Assembly (NCBI GenBank): GCA_021797735.1
Contig: JAJZZE010000054.1
Span: 1-35,561, forward strand
From: Thermoplasmata archaeon
GTDB lineage: Archaea > Thermoplasmatota > Thermoplasmata > Thermoplasmatales > Thermoplasmataceae
DNA: 35,561 bases
Reading direction: 5' to 3'
Position numbers and translations under genes: made by a program. Position 1 is the stretch's first letter. The number at the start of each line of letters is the position of its first letter. Below are positions 15,262-24,027 of this stretch, one piece after another. The notes under the pieces are model-generated. The model ran no database searches. It was not told where the DNA came from and saw only the letters and a list, made by a program, of their open reading frames with translations.

Positions 15262-16635
15262 TTAAATTTTATTGTTTAATATTTTTGGTATGTTTGACAG
15301 CATGTCGTTTATATTATAATAATAACCATTATCATTAAATGATAATTCACCAGATCTTTTGTTTATGTATGTACCAATTAAACCACATTTAAACAAATCT
15401 ATCTTCTTAGATGATAACGCCGATATTATTCCGGATAATAGATCTCCAGTACCACCCATTGTCATTCTGGCATTTCCCCCTGCTGTGTACATTGTTTTAT
15501 TACCATCTGTTATTATATCTGTAGGCCCCTTTAAAACTGTGATAATATTATACTTTTTTGAAAACTTTACTGCATTTTCTTCATTTGCGTCCATACCTGT
15601 AAAGGTTTTAAATTCCATTTTATGCGGGGTTATCAAAACTTTTTTATTCCTTAAATCTTCAGGTTTTAATAATTTTAATGCATCGGCATCTAAAATTATA
15701 TTATTATTATAACTGTCTATAATTTTTTTCAGCAATGATTTATATTCATCATTTAACCCGAGACCCGGACCAATTAATAAGGAATCACTTTTGTTTATTT
15801 CATTTAAATCTATTTCGTCTATATCCCTTACTATTATACTGTAATCGTATGATGAGATGATATTGTAATTATATTTTTTTGTGTAAATTTTGACCAGATC
15901 TATTCCGATTTTATATGCACCCAGAGCAGAAATAATTGAAGAACCATAATATGTAAAACCGCCTATGAAATTTAGGATGCCGTTCATCCCCTTGTGCGAG
16001 TCAACATCTGGCTTTTTAATATATATTAAATCACCCGGACCTGAATATTTTAATACATCTTCTGGTATGCCTATATTGGAAACGGTGATTTCACCACTAT
16101 TGCTGGAGTCCATACCGGTCTTTATATCCGTAAACGTGATGGTATAATCCGGTTTTACCGCTATGTTTGATGGAAAACCTGATGGCACATCAACAGCTAT
16201 TATTTTTTTATTGCTTTTATTTATTTTGTTTATTATTTCATTATAGGGTTCTCCCGGTTCCCCCCTTATCCCAATTCCAAATATTGCATCTACTATAACA
16301 TCCGCTTCATGAATTAAATCATCAAAAGAATTAATATCATAATATTTACCATTATATTCATTAAACGCCCTTCTCGCCTCATATGTTTTTATACCTTTTA
16401 TTCCCTTTATCAGAAGTATATTTGTACTGTATTCATTATTTAACAGTGAACCTGCATAAATTGCATCCCCACCGTTATTACCGGTACCGCATACTATCAG
16501 TATATTTGTTTTTGTACTGAATTTGCCTTTTATAAATTTATATATAGCATTGCCCGCGTTTTTCATTAAATTGTATGTGTCTTTATATTTATATGAATAA
16601 TTTATATCATCCCTTTTTACTTCCAGATAATCCAT
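15262..16635 (-). CDS. nnr: Bifunctional NAD(P)HX epimerase / ADP-dependent NAD(P)HX dehydratase
   Basis: Repairs hydrated, inactive NADH and NADPH (NADHX, NADPHX) in the cytosol. The N-terminal epimerase domain (about 1-210) carries CGTGNNGGDA at residues 49-58 and IVAVDVPSG-like KKIIAVDVPSGFPSN. The C-terminal ribokinase-like dehydratase domain (about 215-457) has the NILNFIGG strand, ILDADALKLLKP, ITPHKMEFKTFTG and the ARMTMGGTGDLLSG motif with the catalytic Asp. The 457-residue length is a little shorter than bacterial Nnr (about 500) because of compact loops. It lies upstream of the AMP-binding-like gene on the same strand. Confidence 0.93.
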   Translation of the reverse strand: MDYLEVKRDDINYSYKYKDTYNLMKNAGNAIYKFIKGKFSTKTNILIVCGTGNNGGDAIYAGSLLNNEYSTNILLIKGIKGIKTYEARRAFNEYNGKYYDINSFDDLIHEADVIVDAIFGIGIRGEPGEPYNEIINKINKSNKKIIAVDVPSGFPSNIAVKPDYTITFTDIKTGMDSSNSGEITVSNIGIPEDVLKYSGPGDLIYIKKPDVDSHKGMNGILNFIGGFTYYGSSIISALGAYKIGIDLVKIYTKKYNYNIISSYDYSIIVRDIDEIDLNEINKSDSLLIGPGLGLNDEYKSLLKKIIDSYNNNIILDADALKLLKPEDLRNKKVLITPHKMEFKTFTGMDANEENAVKFSKKYNIITVLKGPTDIITDGNKTMYTAGGNARMTMGGTGDLLSGIISALSSKKIDLFKCGLIGTYINKRSGELSFNDNGYYYNINDMLSNIPKILNNKI

Positions 16636-16796
16636 AAATTTAAATTAATTCTAAATACTTAAATATAGCCATTTGGGAATTTGTATAGTTTAATATTATA
16701 TTCAGGGAACTCCCTTTTCCAGGCAGTAAATAACAGTCTGTGCGTATTTGAACGAACAAAATTGTAAACCAAAAACAAGGACACAGAAAACATCAG

Positions 16797-17279
16797 TTAA
16801 GGCTGCTTCCGGTCAGGACTCTTCTCTCTCCTTATGTAGGTACCAGGTATTGCCTTAAAAGCAACATTAAGTCTGTTCCATGAGTTTATGGCAACCACAG
16901 CAGCAGTAAGAGCCACAAGTCCGGCTTCACCGAATTCCTCAATGGCCCTATCATAAAGATCATCACTCACATCCTGCTGTGATATCCTTGTGACTGTTTC
17001 GCACCATTCCAGCGCTATTTTTTCCCTTTTACTGAACTGTGGTGCCTCTCTCCACGAACTGACCAGAAAAAGTCTCTGTGGCTCTTCACCTTCGGCTATT
17101 GCATCCTTTGTATGCATATCTATGCACCAGCCACAGCCATTTATCTGTGAAGCCCTGAGTGTTATGAGATTAAGAATTCTGGAATCCAGTCCAGATGAAT
17201 GCACAAATCTCTCCAGGTGAAGTAAAGATCTGTATAATTCAGGGGAAATTTTTGTATAATCAAGTCGCTTGCTATCCAT
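16797..17279 (-). CDS. AhpD / carboxymuconolactone decarboxylase-like peroxidase
   Basis: A 160-residue helical protein of the AhpD-like family. The redox motif C49-G-W-C52-x-x-x-H56 (NGCGWCIDMH) is intact, so it is probably a thiol peroxidase that reduces organic or hydrogen peroxides, or a related disulfide protein. The core helices include RASQINGCGWC and GLVALTAAVVAINSWNRLNV. GC content and codon use look richer than the neighbours, as if acquired from a donor with higher GC; this family is common in bacteria. Genes for the partner reductase or dihydrolipoamide proteins are not in the window. An extended gene-poor stretch lies upstream. Confidence 0.88.
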   Translation of the reverse strand: MDSKRLDYTKISPELYRSLLHLERFVHSSGLDSRILNLITLRASQINGCGWCIDMHTKDAIAEGEEPQRLFLVSSWREAPQFSKREKIALEWCETVTRISQQDVSDDLYDRAIEEFGEAGLVALTAAVVAINSWNRLNVAFKAIPGTYIRREKSPDRKQP

Positions 17280-17912
17280 ATCTCTAAAATGTGCATGGAA
17301 TAATTAATATTTTCTATACATCTTTTCATAAAAATATATAGAGAATAACTCATGAACATTCATGAAGCATCTGTAACTGACCATACAAATCGTTGAAAGG
17401 CATCTTCGGGGAAACATATAATAAATGTTGAATATAGTTAACGCAGAATTTCAGTAATTTTACCCATAGTAGTCATAATAGAGACAATTTAACAATAACC
17501 ATTAAATTCTAAATGATTTAACGGTTTTCCAGAAATAAATTCAATAGAATCCGGGTGTGAACTATATCACAAAAACCCTGACACTTTGTGACCAATTTTA
17601 ATGGGTACTTTCCATTACTTTTTTATTTTTTTATACCTTCTATGCTTTCTTTCAATTTTTTTAAATATAACCTGTATTCTTCCATGAAACATACAAACCA
17701 GACCCGAACGAAGATTATAGTGAGATGCCGGCGAAATAATATTACCTAAAACCCTTATAATCAATATTATTAAAATTGATATTTAACAGAGAACTAAATA
17801 TAAAAAGCATAATTTAGACATTATATCAGTTATAGGACTCCAATCCTGCTTAATGGCATCAGGGACAGGTTTTTATAAAAACTCTTCAATATTAGCGTTT
17901 TAATTTTAAAAT
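17280..17912. other. Gene-poor stretch with a possible transposase C-terminal remnant
   Basis: No convincing gene is seen in this 630-base gap. On the minus strand, roughly 17625-17760, a frame reads HYNLRSGLVCMFHGRIQ followed by VIFKKIERKHRRYKKIKK and a stop. The dense basic tail resembles the C-terminus of some archaeal transposases, but no catalytic residues remain, so this is a weak call. The rest is AT-rich and without clear repeats. The other frame at 17162-17359 on the minus strand overlaps the AhpD gene and looks like a shadow. Confidence 0.3.
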
Positions 17913-17925
17913 ATTTTAAATAGGT
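17913..17925 (+). promoter_or_regulatory. TATA-like box of the CDGSH gene
   Basis: ATTTTAAATAGGT at 17913-17925 is centred about 24 bases before ATG 17943. That spacing fits a leaderless transcript, and no Shine-Dalgarno is visible. Confidence 0.55.
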
Positions 17926-17942
17926 ATATACAATTAATAGTT

Positions 17943-18146
17943 ATGGCAAGAATAGTACTGCATGAGAGAAATAGACCATACGTTGTTAAAGTAGGAGACC
18001 AGGAATTACATTTATGTGGATGTGGATTATCAGAAAATAAACCATACTGTGATGGCACCCATATGAAAACGGTAGATGAGGGATCAAAACTATATATGTA
18101 TGATAAAAGCGGCAACAGGGTGGAAATTGAATCATTTTATAAATAA
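17943..18146 (+). CDS. CDGSH iron-sulfur domain protein
   Basis: A 67-residue protein with a single CDGSH ([2Fe-2S]) motif: C25-G-C27, P34-Y-C36-D-G-T-H40, that is three Cys and one His ligand as in mitoNEET. Its His gives the cluster a pH- and redox-sensitive character in known members; roles include Fe-S or electron transfer. The protein has no membrane anchor, so it is likely cytosolic. It has its own TATA-like box and is alone between the gene-poor stretch and tRNA-Pro. The length is typical of stand-alone archaeal CDGSH proteins. Confidence 0.93.
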   Translation: MARIVLHERNRPYVVKVGDQELHLCGCGLSENKPYCDGTHMKTVDEGSKLYMYDKSGNRVEIESFYK

Positions 18147-18252
18147 CCCATAAATTTTATTTAATTTTTATTATCGCTCAGCTTGCCCGTCATTAATCAT
18201 GTATTCATTTTTTATAAATATTCATCATAGCGATAAGTTTATTTTAAATATA

Positions 18253-18325
18253 TGGGGCTGCCCGAATTTGAATCGGGGTCTCAGGCTCCCAAAGCCCGTA
18301 GGATGCCAAGCTACCCCACAGCCCC
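18253..18325 (-). tRNA. tRNA-Pro (anticodon UGG)
   Basis: The minus strand folds to a full cloverleaf. The acceptor GGGGCTG pairs with CAGCCCC, with discriminator A (18253). The anticodon stem CGGGC/GCCTG closes the loop TTTGGGA, giving anticodon TGG, read as Pro. The T-arm is CCCGA-TTCGAAT-TCGGG. No intron is present. CCA is not encoded. A promoter box lies upstream on this strand. Confidence 0.95.
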
Positions 18326-18344
18326 TTAACTGCATATTACAAAA

Positions 18345-18358
18345 ATGTATTTAATTTT
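18345..18358 (-). promoter_or_regulatory. TATA-like box of tRNA-Pro
   Basis: On the minus strand AAAATTAAATACAT is centred about 25 bases before the tRNA 5' end at 18325, the usual archaeal spacing. It suggests the tRNA has its own promoter although it is downstream of cydB. Confidence 0.6.
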
Positions 18359-18377
18359 ATTTAATGAAAAAGTATAT

Positions 18378-19433
18378 TTAATTTGTTTTTTTGGTTTCTT
18401 TAGCCGGTTTTTTCTCTGTTTCTGGTATGAGTTTTGCTATTCTATTATTTGATACATAGCCATAGTAGATCATCATAAGTATTAGCCATATTCCACCGAT
18501 AACGCTTATTATAAAGTTCAGATGCTGCATTGCAGAATTCGTTATTACAAATGGTATATATATCTTCATATTGGAGAATCCGTATACATATGGGTATGTC
18601 ATTAATTCAAGAAATGTTATGGAAATGATAAACAGTATTATAACAAATGGCTTATATGATGCAATATATGTTGTCTGCCTGAACATGTATAGTACCGGTA
18701 TAATTAATGTTAATACTACCGGTATTATTATTAAACCGCCATTTACTACTTTATCTCCGGATGATAGTACTGTATATGATACGCTGTCTATTATCAATCC
18801 TATTACAGTGAGTATCAATGGCAATATCCTCCCTTTTACTGTTTTAATGTCCGATATTCTGTAGAATATTAAAGATATGCCATTGAATAGAATTAAACTG
18901 CCTATTATTAAACCGTAAACGGCTGGTTCTGAATAAAATACCGCATAGTTTGTGTAACTTGATGAATAGTTAATAAGGTTTACATGTGTACCATACCCGC
19001 TTGTTACGGCCGCCAGTATTGATAATGCCATTAATCCCATTATAAACGTCGATATACTGTATATATAATACAGTTTCTTTTCATCAAAATATTTATTATC
19101 ATGCCATACAAACTCAGCATATATTATGATTGAATTTCTCATTAGCAGGAAGAATATAAATACTGCAAATAAGGGGAATAACGTGTATGATATGGCCGGC
19201 ATAAATTCCGGTATCACGTTTTCCATATCAACAAGCCAGAGAACAAAGAATGTACCAACAACCTCCCATACCGGTACTACATACTTAAGCAGGCTTTCCC
19301 TTACTTCCGGTTTTTTGTATCCTGTTAGCATTGGAACTACTGCCATAACTTCCGTTGAAAACATCGCCACCATGGAAGCTATTACGATTATTAAAAACAG
19401 CACATCAATATTTATAGAAAATAATGGGTTCAT
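18378..19433 (-). CDS. cydB: Cytochrome bd-type quinol oxidase subunit II
   Basis: A membrane protein of 351 residues with about nine hydrophobic segments, immediately downstream of cydA (5-base gap), and so called the second subunit of the bd-type terminal oxidase. Charged, polar C-terminal tail (PETEKKPAKETKKTN) is cytoplasmic. Its sequence is far from E. coli CydB, as is usual in Thermoplasmatales, and the call rests mainly on operon position and topology. The start MNPLFSINIDVLF at 19433 is the first ATG after cydA. In the complex it helps stabilise the heme-bearing CydA. Confidence 0.8.
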   Translation of the reverse strand: MNPLFSINIDVLFLIIVIASMVAMFSTEVMAVVPMLTGYKKPEVRESLLKYVVPVWEVVGTFFVLWLVDMENVIPEFMPAISYTLFPLFAVFIFFLLMRNSIIIYAEFVWHDNKYFDEKKLYYIYSISTFIMGLMALSILAAVTSGYGTHVNLINYSSSYTNYAVFYSEPAVYGLIIGSLILFNGISLIFYRISDIKTVKGRILPLILTVIGLIIDSVSYTVLSSGDKVVNGGLIIIPVVLTLIIPVLYMFRQTTYIASYKPFVIILFIISITFLELMTYPYVYGFSNMKIYIPFVITNSAMQHLNFIISVIGGIWLILMMIYYGYVSNNRIAKLIPETEKKPAKETKKTN

Positions 19434-19438
19434 ATATA

Positions 19439-20920
19439 TTACCTCATACCTGTTTTCACTGGATTTAATTTCCTGTTCCTTCTTTCCTCTTCCATTTTTA
19501 TATCGTTTCCCCCAACCTCCAGGTCTGCTCTGGTGTCAGATATTTTCATTACCTTTCCTGCATAATAGAATGTTAGTGGGAATATTATAGCATAGAAGAA
19601 TATTATTGCCAATCCTATAGGAAACACAACGGGTGAGGTTGAAGCTGCCTGTGCTATGGTCATTGTACCGTAATATTTTACACCGTTAACAACCAGACCA
19701 CCTGCTACAGGTGATTTTATTATAAACGGTACTCTTCCTACCTCTGCTGTGTACCAGCCATCCTCCATTGTAAATATACCCATTGCCGCAAATAAGATTC
19801 CGGCTATCAATGTTTTTTTATTGCTTAAGGGATCCTTCCTCCTGAAGTACTGTATTACCACATATAGCCAGTAGAATCCCATTAATACCCCGAATCCCAC
19901 CATTAAATCCAGTGTATCATGTATTATTGATGGTGGCCATACGCTGTAATTGGTTACACCATGGTATGTTGTTAATGGAACCAATCCCGGTATAGACCCA
20001 TGACCGAACGTAAATGGATATGCCAGTAATGATTGGGCCAATGGCAGATTAATATAATATGCAGGATGATGATTTACCAGTATGCCGAATATATGCTCGG
20101 GTGCACCATATGTTACAGGATACAGATCAAGCTCCATTGCTGAATATTTTATAGGCTCTATAGCCAGTAATGTTGTTAATTCCACTGATCCGGTTATACC
20201 CTGATATATTATATCCAGTATTAAGAAAGCTGATGCAATGTTTATTGCCCTCCTATCTATCATTTTTTCGTCCATGTTTTTTGCTTTTAGGTATTTATAT
20301 ATAAAGTAACCTAAAATAAATGCCATACCTGCATAATAAACACCGCCTGACATATGAAGTTCCTCTGCTGCTGTTGATGGTGTCAGGAAGGGTGCAAGTG
20401 GATTAACATCTGTAACATTTCCAGTAGCCAGATAATGTGGTATATTAAAACCATTGGGCGTATTCATCCATGCATTAATTTCCGTTACTGTAAACGCCGA
20501 TAGATATGTGCCTACTGTAACTGCAATAGACAACCCCCAGTGTTCCCATCTGTTTTTGAAATCCTTCCAGAAGTAAACATACATTGGTAATGCTATGGCC
20601 TCTAAAAGGAATGAGAATACCTCCACATAGAATGGTCCAATGGAAACCTCACCAACCAACTTCATAAAAGCCGGCCAGAACAAAAACAATTCCATAGCCA
20701 TTACGGTTCCAGAAGCCGTGCCCACTGCAAAGAATATGACCAGTGCCTTTGATAACTTATATGCCAGTGCATCGTAATATTTATCTTTCTTTTTAAGTGC
20801 AAGAAACTCTGCTATTGTGATGGTTATTGCCAGACCCATGCTTAAGGTTACCAGTAATATATGTGCTGAAATTGTATATGCAAACATTGCTGCGTCCCAA
20901 TTTGGATATGATATGGACAT
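19439..20920 (-). CDS. cydA: Cytochrome bd-type quinol oxidase subunit I
   Basis: Quinol:O2 oxidoreductase subunit that carries the hemes in the cytoplasmic membrane. From the ATG at 20920 (MSISYPNWDAAM) it is about 493 residues with about nine hydrophobic segments. H20 in ISAHILLV matches the conserved N-terminal His heme ligand. The AEVGRVPFI block fits the C-terminal GRQPW-type quinol-oxidase motif (with V and F instead of Q and W). ASGTVMAMELFLFWPAFM carries the conserved early Glu. An ATG 51 bases upstream (20971) is less likely, because the TATA-like box at 20946-20958 lies within that extension and is correctly placed for 20920. Confidence 0.9.
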   Translation of the reverse strand: MSISYPNWDAAMFAYTISAHILLVTLSMGLAITITIAEFLALKKKDKYYDALAYKLSKALVIFFAVGTASGTVMAMELFLFWPAFMKLVGEVSIGPFYVEVFSFLLEAIALPMYVYFWKDFKNRWEHWGLSIAVTVGTYLSAFTVTEINAWMNTPNGFNIPHYLATGNVTDVNPLAPFLTPSTAAEELHMSGGVYYAGMAFILGYFIYKYLKAKNMDEKMIDRRAINIASAFLILDIIYQGITGSVELTTLLAIEPIKYSAMELDLYPVTYGAPEHIFGILVNHHPAYYINLPLAQSLLAYPFTFGHGSIPGLVPLTTYHGVTNYSVWPPSIIHDTLDLMVGFGVLMGFYWLYVVIQYFRRKDPLSNKKTLIAGILFAAMGIFTMEDGWYTAEVGRVPFIIKSPVAGGLVVNGVKYYGTMTIAQAASTSPVVFPIGLAIIFFYAIIFPLTFYYAGKVMKISDTRADLEVGGNDIKMEEERRNRKLNPVKTGMR

Positions 20921-20945
20921 TTTTATCGAATCACTAATACAAAAA

Positions 20946-20958
20946 TCATATATAAACT
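20946..20958 (-). promoter_or_regulatory. TATA-like box of the cydAB operon
   Basis: The minus strand carries GTTTATATATGAT about 32 bases before the chosen cydA start at 20920. A short leader or none is implied. It supports that start over the ATG at 20971. Confidence 0.45.
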
Positions 20959-21033
20959 TAATTTTATCCATAAAAAATGTTTTTATAATAAAAATACTAT
21001 TTTATGAGTTTTTAGTCATATATTAAGATACAG

Positions 21034-22335
21034 TTATTTAAATATATTAAGGTATTGATAGGGCTTAAATTTGCCGAAACAGTATTCTACTTCCTTAAAC
21101 TGTGATTTAAATTCTATTGCATCATTTTTTACAGAACTTATATCCCTATTTTTTATTACTGCATCGTTTATAAGTTCAGCCAGATATTTTATATCTGATT
21201 CCTTAAATCCTATTCTTGTTGCTTCCTGCGTTCCCAGTCTAATACCACTTGGATTCATTGATTTTTTATTGTCATCGTACGGTAAAAGATTCTTATTTAC
21301 TATTATATTGCATTTTTCTAACGTTTCTGCAACATACTTACCTCCACCATTCTTTGAAACATCAATAGCCAGGGTGTGTGATTTTGTAAATCCATTCTTT
21401 TCGCCTAAAACCTTAAATCCATATTTATTTAATTCCTCTCCAAGTAACTGTGCATTTTTTATTATCTGTTTTGCATATGCTTCCCCAAATTCCAGATGCT
21501 CAGCCATGGTTACACCTAAAGCAGCCATTGCGTTTATATGGTGATTGCTTAATGTTCCAGGGAATACCCCTCTCTGAACCCTTTTCCAGTCCTCTTCACT
21601 GCCATTGCCTATAATTATTCCATGCTGTGGTCCCGGTAATGTTTTGTGTGTACTTCCCGTTAATATTTCTGCACCTTCTCTCAATGGATCCTGAAACTGC
21701 TTACCTGCTATTAATCCGAGAACGTGTGCAGCATCATAAACAACCTTGCAGTTAACTTCATTAAAAACATTCTTTAATTCCTTTAACGGCGTTGGAAATA
21801 AAAATACAGACTGACCAAACCAGCATATCTTTGGTTTATTTTCCCTTATTACCTTTATTGTACCATCTATATCTATATTCATTTCATCAATATCAAATGG
21901 GTAATTTACGGTTTTTAATCCCCTAAAACCAACTGCACCAAATGGTGCTGAGCTTATATGGCCACCACCTGATAAAGATGGTGTAGATATTAAATCCCCG
22001 GGCTTTGTAAAAGCATACAGAACAGCCATATTTGAATTTGTGCCTGATAGCGGCCGGGGATCAACGTACTTAGAATTGAACAGGGCTCTACCTAAATCCA
22101 TTACCTTATCTTCCAGTGAATCGACATAATAATTACCCTGGTAATACCTTTTATGCGGTAACCCTTCTGCATATCTGAAACCAAAATCTGTTAATAGCAT
22201 TTCCATTGCCATTGGGCTCATTATATTCTCTGAAGCAATTAATGGTATACTATTCTCAAAAAACTTATTGTGTTTTTTTGCCAGATCCCTTATATACATT
22301 GCGTCTTCTAAAAATTCATCATTTTTATTGATCAT
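21034..22335 (-). CDS. glyA: Serine hydroxymethyltransferase
   Basis: Converts serine and a tetrahydropterin or tetrahydrofolate to glycine and the methylene carrier, the main one-carbon entry. The 433-residue PLP enzyme (fold type I) has the Schiff-base Lys in TGSTHKTLPGPQHG, the substrate motif IPLIASENIMSP and the glycine-rich YAEGLPHKRYYQGNYYVD. A C-terminal NPSGIRLGTQEATRIG holds the conserved Arg. It starts at ATG 22335 with a TATA-like box (AAATTAAATATAC) 21-33 bases upstream and no Shine-Dalgarno. It is separated from cydA by about 110 bases and probably has its own transcript. Confidence 0.97.
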   Translation of the reverse strand: MINKNDEFLEDAMYIRDLAKKHNKFFENSIPLIASENIMSPMAMEMLLTDFGFRYAEGLPHKRYYQGNYYVDSLEDKVMDLGRALFNSKYVDPRPLSGTNSNMAVLYAFTKPGDLISTPSLSGGGHISSAPFGAVGFRGLKTVNYPFDIDEMNIDIDGTIKVIRENKPKICWFGQSVFLFPTPLKELKNVFNEVNCKVVYDAAHVLGLIAGKQFQDPLREGAEILTGSTHKTLPGPQHGIIIGNGSEEDWKRVQRGVFPGTLSNHHINAMAALGVTMAEHLEFGEAYAKQIIKNAQLLGEELNKYGFKVLGEKNGFTKSHTLAIDVSKNGGGKYVAETLEKCNIIVNKNLLPYDDNKKSMNPSGIRLGTQEATRIGFKESDIKYLAELINDAVIKNRDISSVKNDAIEFKSQFKEVEYCFGKFKPYQYLNIFK

Positions 22336-22354
22336 TAAATAGATAATATAAAAA

Positions 22355-22369
22355 AGTATATTTAATTTT
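22355..22369 (-). promoter_or_regulatory. TATA-like box of glyA
   Basis: AAAATTAAATATACT on the minus strand is centred about 27 bases before the glyA ATG at 22335, suggesting a leaderless transcript. The same AATTAAATA core is in the tRNA-Pro promoter. Confidence 0.55.
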
Positions 22370-22391
22370 ACATTAAAAAAATAAAAGTAGT

Positions 22392-23708
22392 TTATTTCCT
22401 TTTCTTTATAACTACTGCAGCTATGCCTATTATTGCTATTACTCCTATTATTCCACCTATTACATAGTACTCCGTTACATTAGGTATAGTTGGATATGCC
22501 GTGTTTGATACCTCTACTGTATGATTTGAGAAGTGTGGAACATACACAAATACATACATCCCGGAGCTTGTATTTACATCAGAGTAATATGCTTTGCTGG
22601 TGCTTGTTTCGTTTACCAGTGTGCTCAATGAAACTTCTGTTATGGTGCTCCCATCAAATTTAACAAATGCGTGGCCTGTGTCCTTGGTTGCATTTTTACC
22701 TATGAATATTGATATTATTGTTGAATGATGTGCAGTTGAATTTACATTAAATGTGTTTGTTGTTGATGTGCCCTTTGCATATTTTAATCCTATTGATGAG
22801 TTATAATTTATTGTTGAGTTTGTCATTGTCCCATTAACAAGATTTAATGCTGCTTCAGCTGATATTTTACCATTAAATATGTTCTTCATAACCATTTTAC
22901 TGTGTGACATGTTCTGTAATCCTGGTGGTGCTACTATGCTTACCATAGCAGTATGGCTTGAGGATATTGTTATCATGTTGTGTTTAATAACAAAATTACC
23001 GTTATGGACAAAAATCATTGCCACTGTACCATTGTTATCTATCATTATCATCTTTCTTCCGGCACTTATATGATTATTTAAATCTAACATCATTTTTGTT
23101 GATGTTGAAACTTTGCTGAACATACTTGAGTTGATATTTGCATTAAATTTTGCATCTGCAGAGGTATTTACCTGTGTATTGTTTGTTGTATTGTATATTG
23201 TTGCAGATGATGGTATATTCAGATACAGTTCTCCATCATGAACGGCTATATTTGTTTCTATAGATGGATTGTTATGCAGTGCAAAAAATGATGTGGTGTT
23301 CATATGCAAGAATAGATTTCCCATTGTATATGTGCCATTATTTATCAATAAATGTTGATTCGATTTAAGGAAATTAGGTAACTTAAAAACTGAAGTTCCA
23401 TTTGCATACATTTTGCTTATGAGCGTTGTTGATGTCTGGTTATCTGTTAAATTCGTGAAAACACCATTTTTAAATTTTGCATGCAGATACTGACCTGATA
23501 TCATACCGGTTGATGAGTTATACTTTAGTTTTGCACCGTAATTATGTTCATTTTTAAAGTGTGTACCGATAGTATTATTTATCGATGAAGATTCATTTGC
23601 ACCGTTTGGTGTATAACTTGTCGAATTCCCATTAACAGGTAATACCATTACCATTGACAAAACAATTATTGCCACCATTATTAACGAAATCATTAATTTA
23701 TATTTCAT
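22392..23708 (-). CDS. Sequon-rich exported surface protein with C-terminal membrane anchor
   Basis: From ATG 23708 the protein has about 438 residues. An N-terminal signal (MKYKLMISLIMVAIIVLSMV...) leads to an extracellular region of about 380 residues with more than twenty N-x-S/T sequons and almost no Cys. It ends with a single membrane helix (VIGGIIGVIAIIGIAAVVI) and a KKRK cytoplasmic tail. This is the layout of archaeal S-layer or surface glycoproteins. No homologous domain is recognised. The in-frame ATG at 23723 would add five residues; GGTG lies correctly before 23708, so the latter is chosen. A TATA-like box (ACTTTAAATA) precedes it at about 23731-23740. Confidence 0.82.
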   Translation of the reverse strand: MKYKLMISLIMVAIIVLSMVMVLPVNGNSTSYTPNGANESSSINNTIGTHFKNEHNYGAKLKYNSSTGMISGQYLHAKFKNGVFTNLTDNQTSTTLISKMYANGTSVFKLPNFLKSNQHLLINNGTYTMGNLFLHMNTTSFFALHNNPSIETNIAVHDGELYLNIPSSATIYNTTNNTQVNTSADAKFNANINSSMFSKVSTSTKMMLDLNNHISAGRKMIMIDNNGTVAMIFVHNGNFVIKHNMITISSSHTAMVSIVAPPGLQNMSHSKMVMKNIFNGKISAEAALNLVNGTMTNSTINYNSSIGLKYAKGTSTTNTFNVNSTAHHSTIISIFIGKNATKDTGHAFVKFDGSTITEVSLSTLVNETSTSKAYYSDVNTSSGMYVFVYVPHFSNHTVEVSNTAYPTIPNVTEYYVIGGIIGVIAIIGIAAVVIKKRK

Positions 23709-24027
23709 AAAAACACCATACAAATTTTTCTATTTAAAGTTTTATACATAAGCTATGGTGTTTATTTTCCATTGCTTTTTAACTGCCGTGAAATGGCATA
23801 TTCTGTTCATAAATCTATAAGTGCATGGTGAATTTACATATTTTACATTAACCGGTTTTTACGTACTTTTATAGATGGTTTCCAAAAACACCAGTTTTTA
23901 GATTTTTTGAGTCCGTATAAGTTCTGTTACTCCGTATAAATAAGTCTTTCCCGGGCTGTTAGATAATATCTGTTTATCACACACATAATTGTTAAAAGAT
24001 TATATCCGATATTTTAATTCCATTACT
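23709..24027. other. Intergenic region between divergent genes with direct repeats
   Basis: Non-coding spacer of about 320 bases between the surface protein gene (minus) and dtdA (plus). It has a 10-base inverted repeat, AAACACCATA near 23711 and TATGGTGTTT near 23755. It also has two copies of TCCGTATAA at 23912-23920 and 23931-23939, spaced 19 bases, which could be a tandem regulator site. A GATTATATCC-like box about 27 bases before the dtdA ATG is a plausible promoter. No gene is seen. Confidence 0.5.

Noticed and set aside
17162-17359. Minus-strand open frame of 65 codons
   Set aside because: It overlaps the 5' end of the AhpD-like gene and has no recognised family or upstream signals.
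23989-24027. TTG start for dtdA
   Set aside because: The added 13 residues are AT-derived and unlike the family, and the ATG at 24028 gives the known N-terminus.
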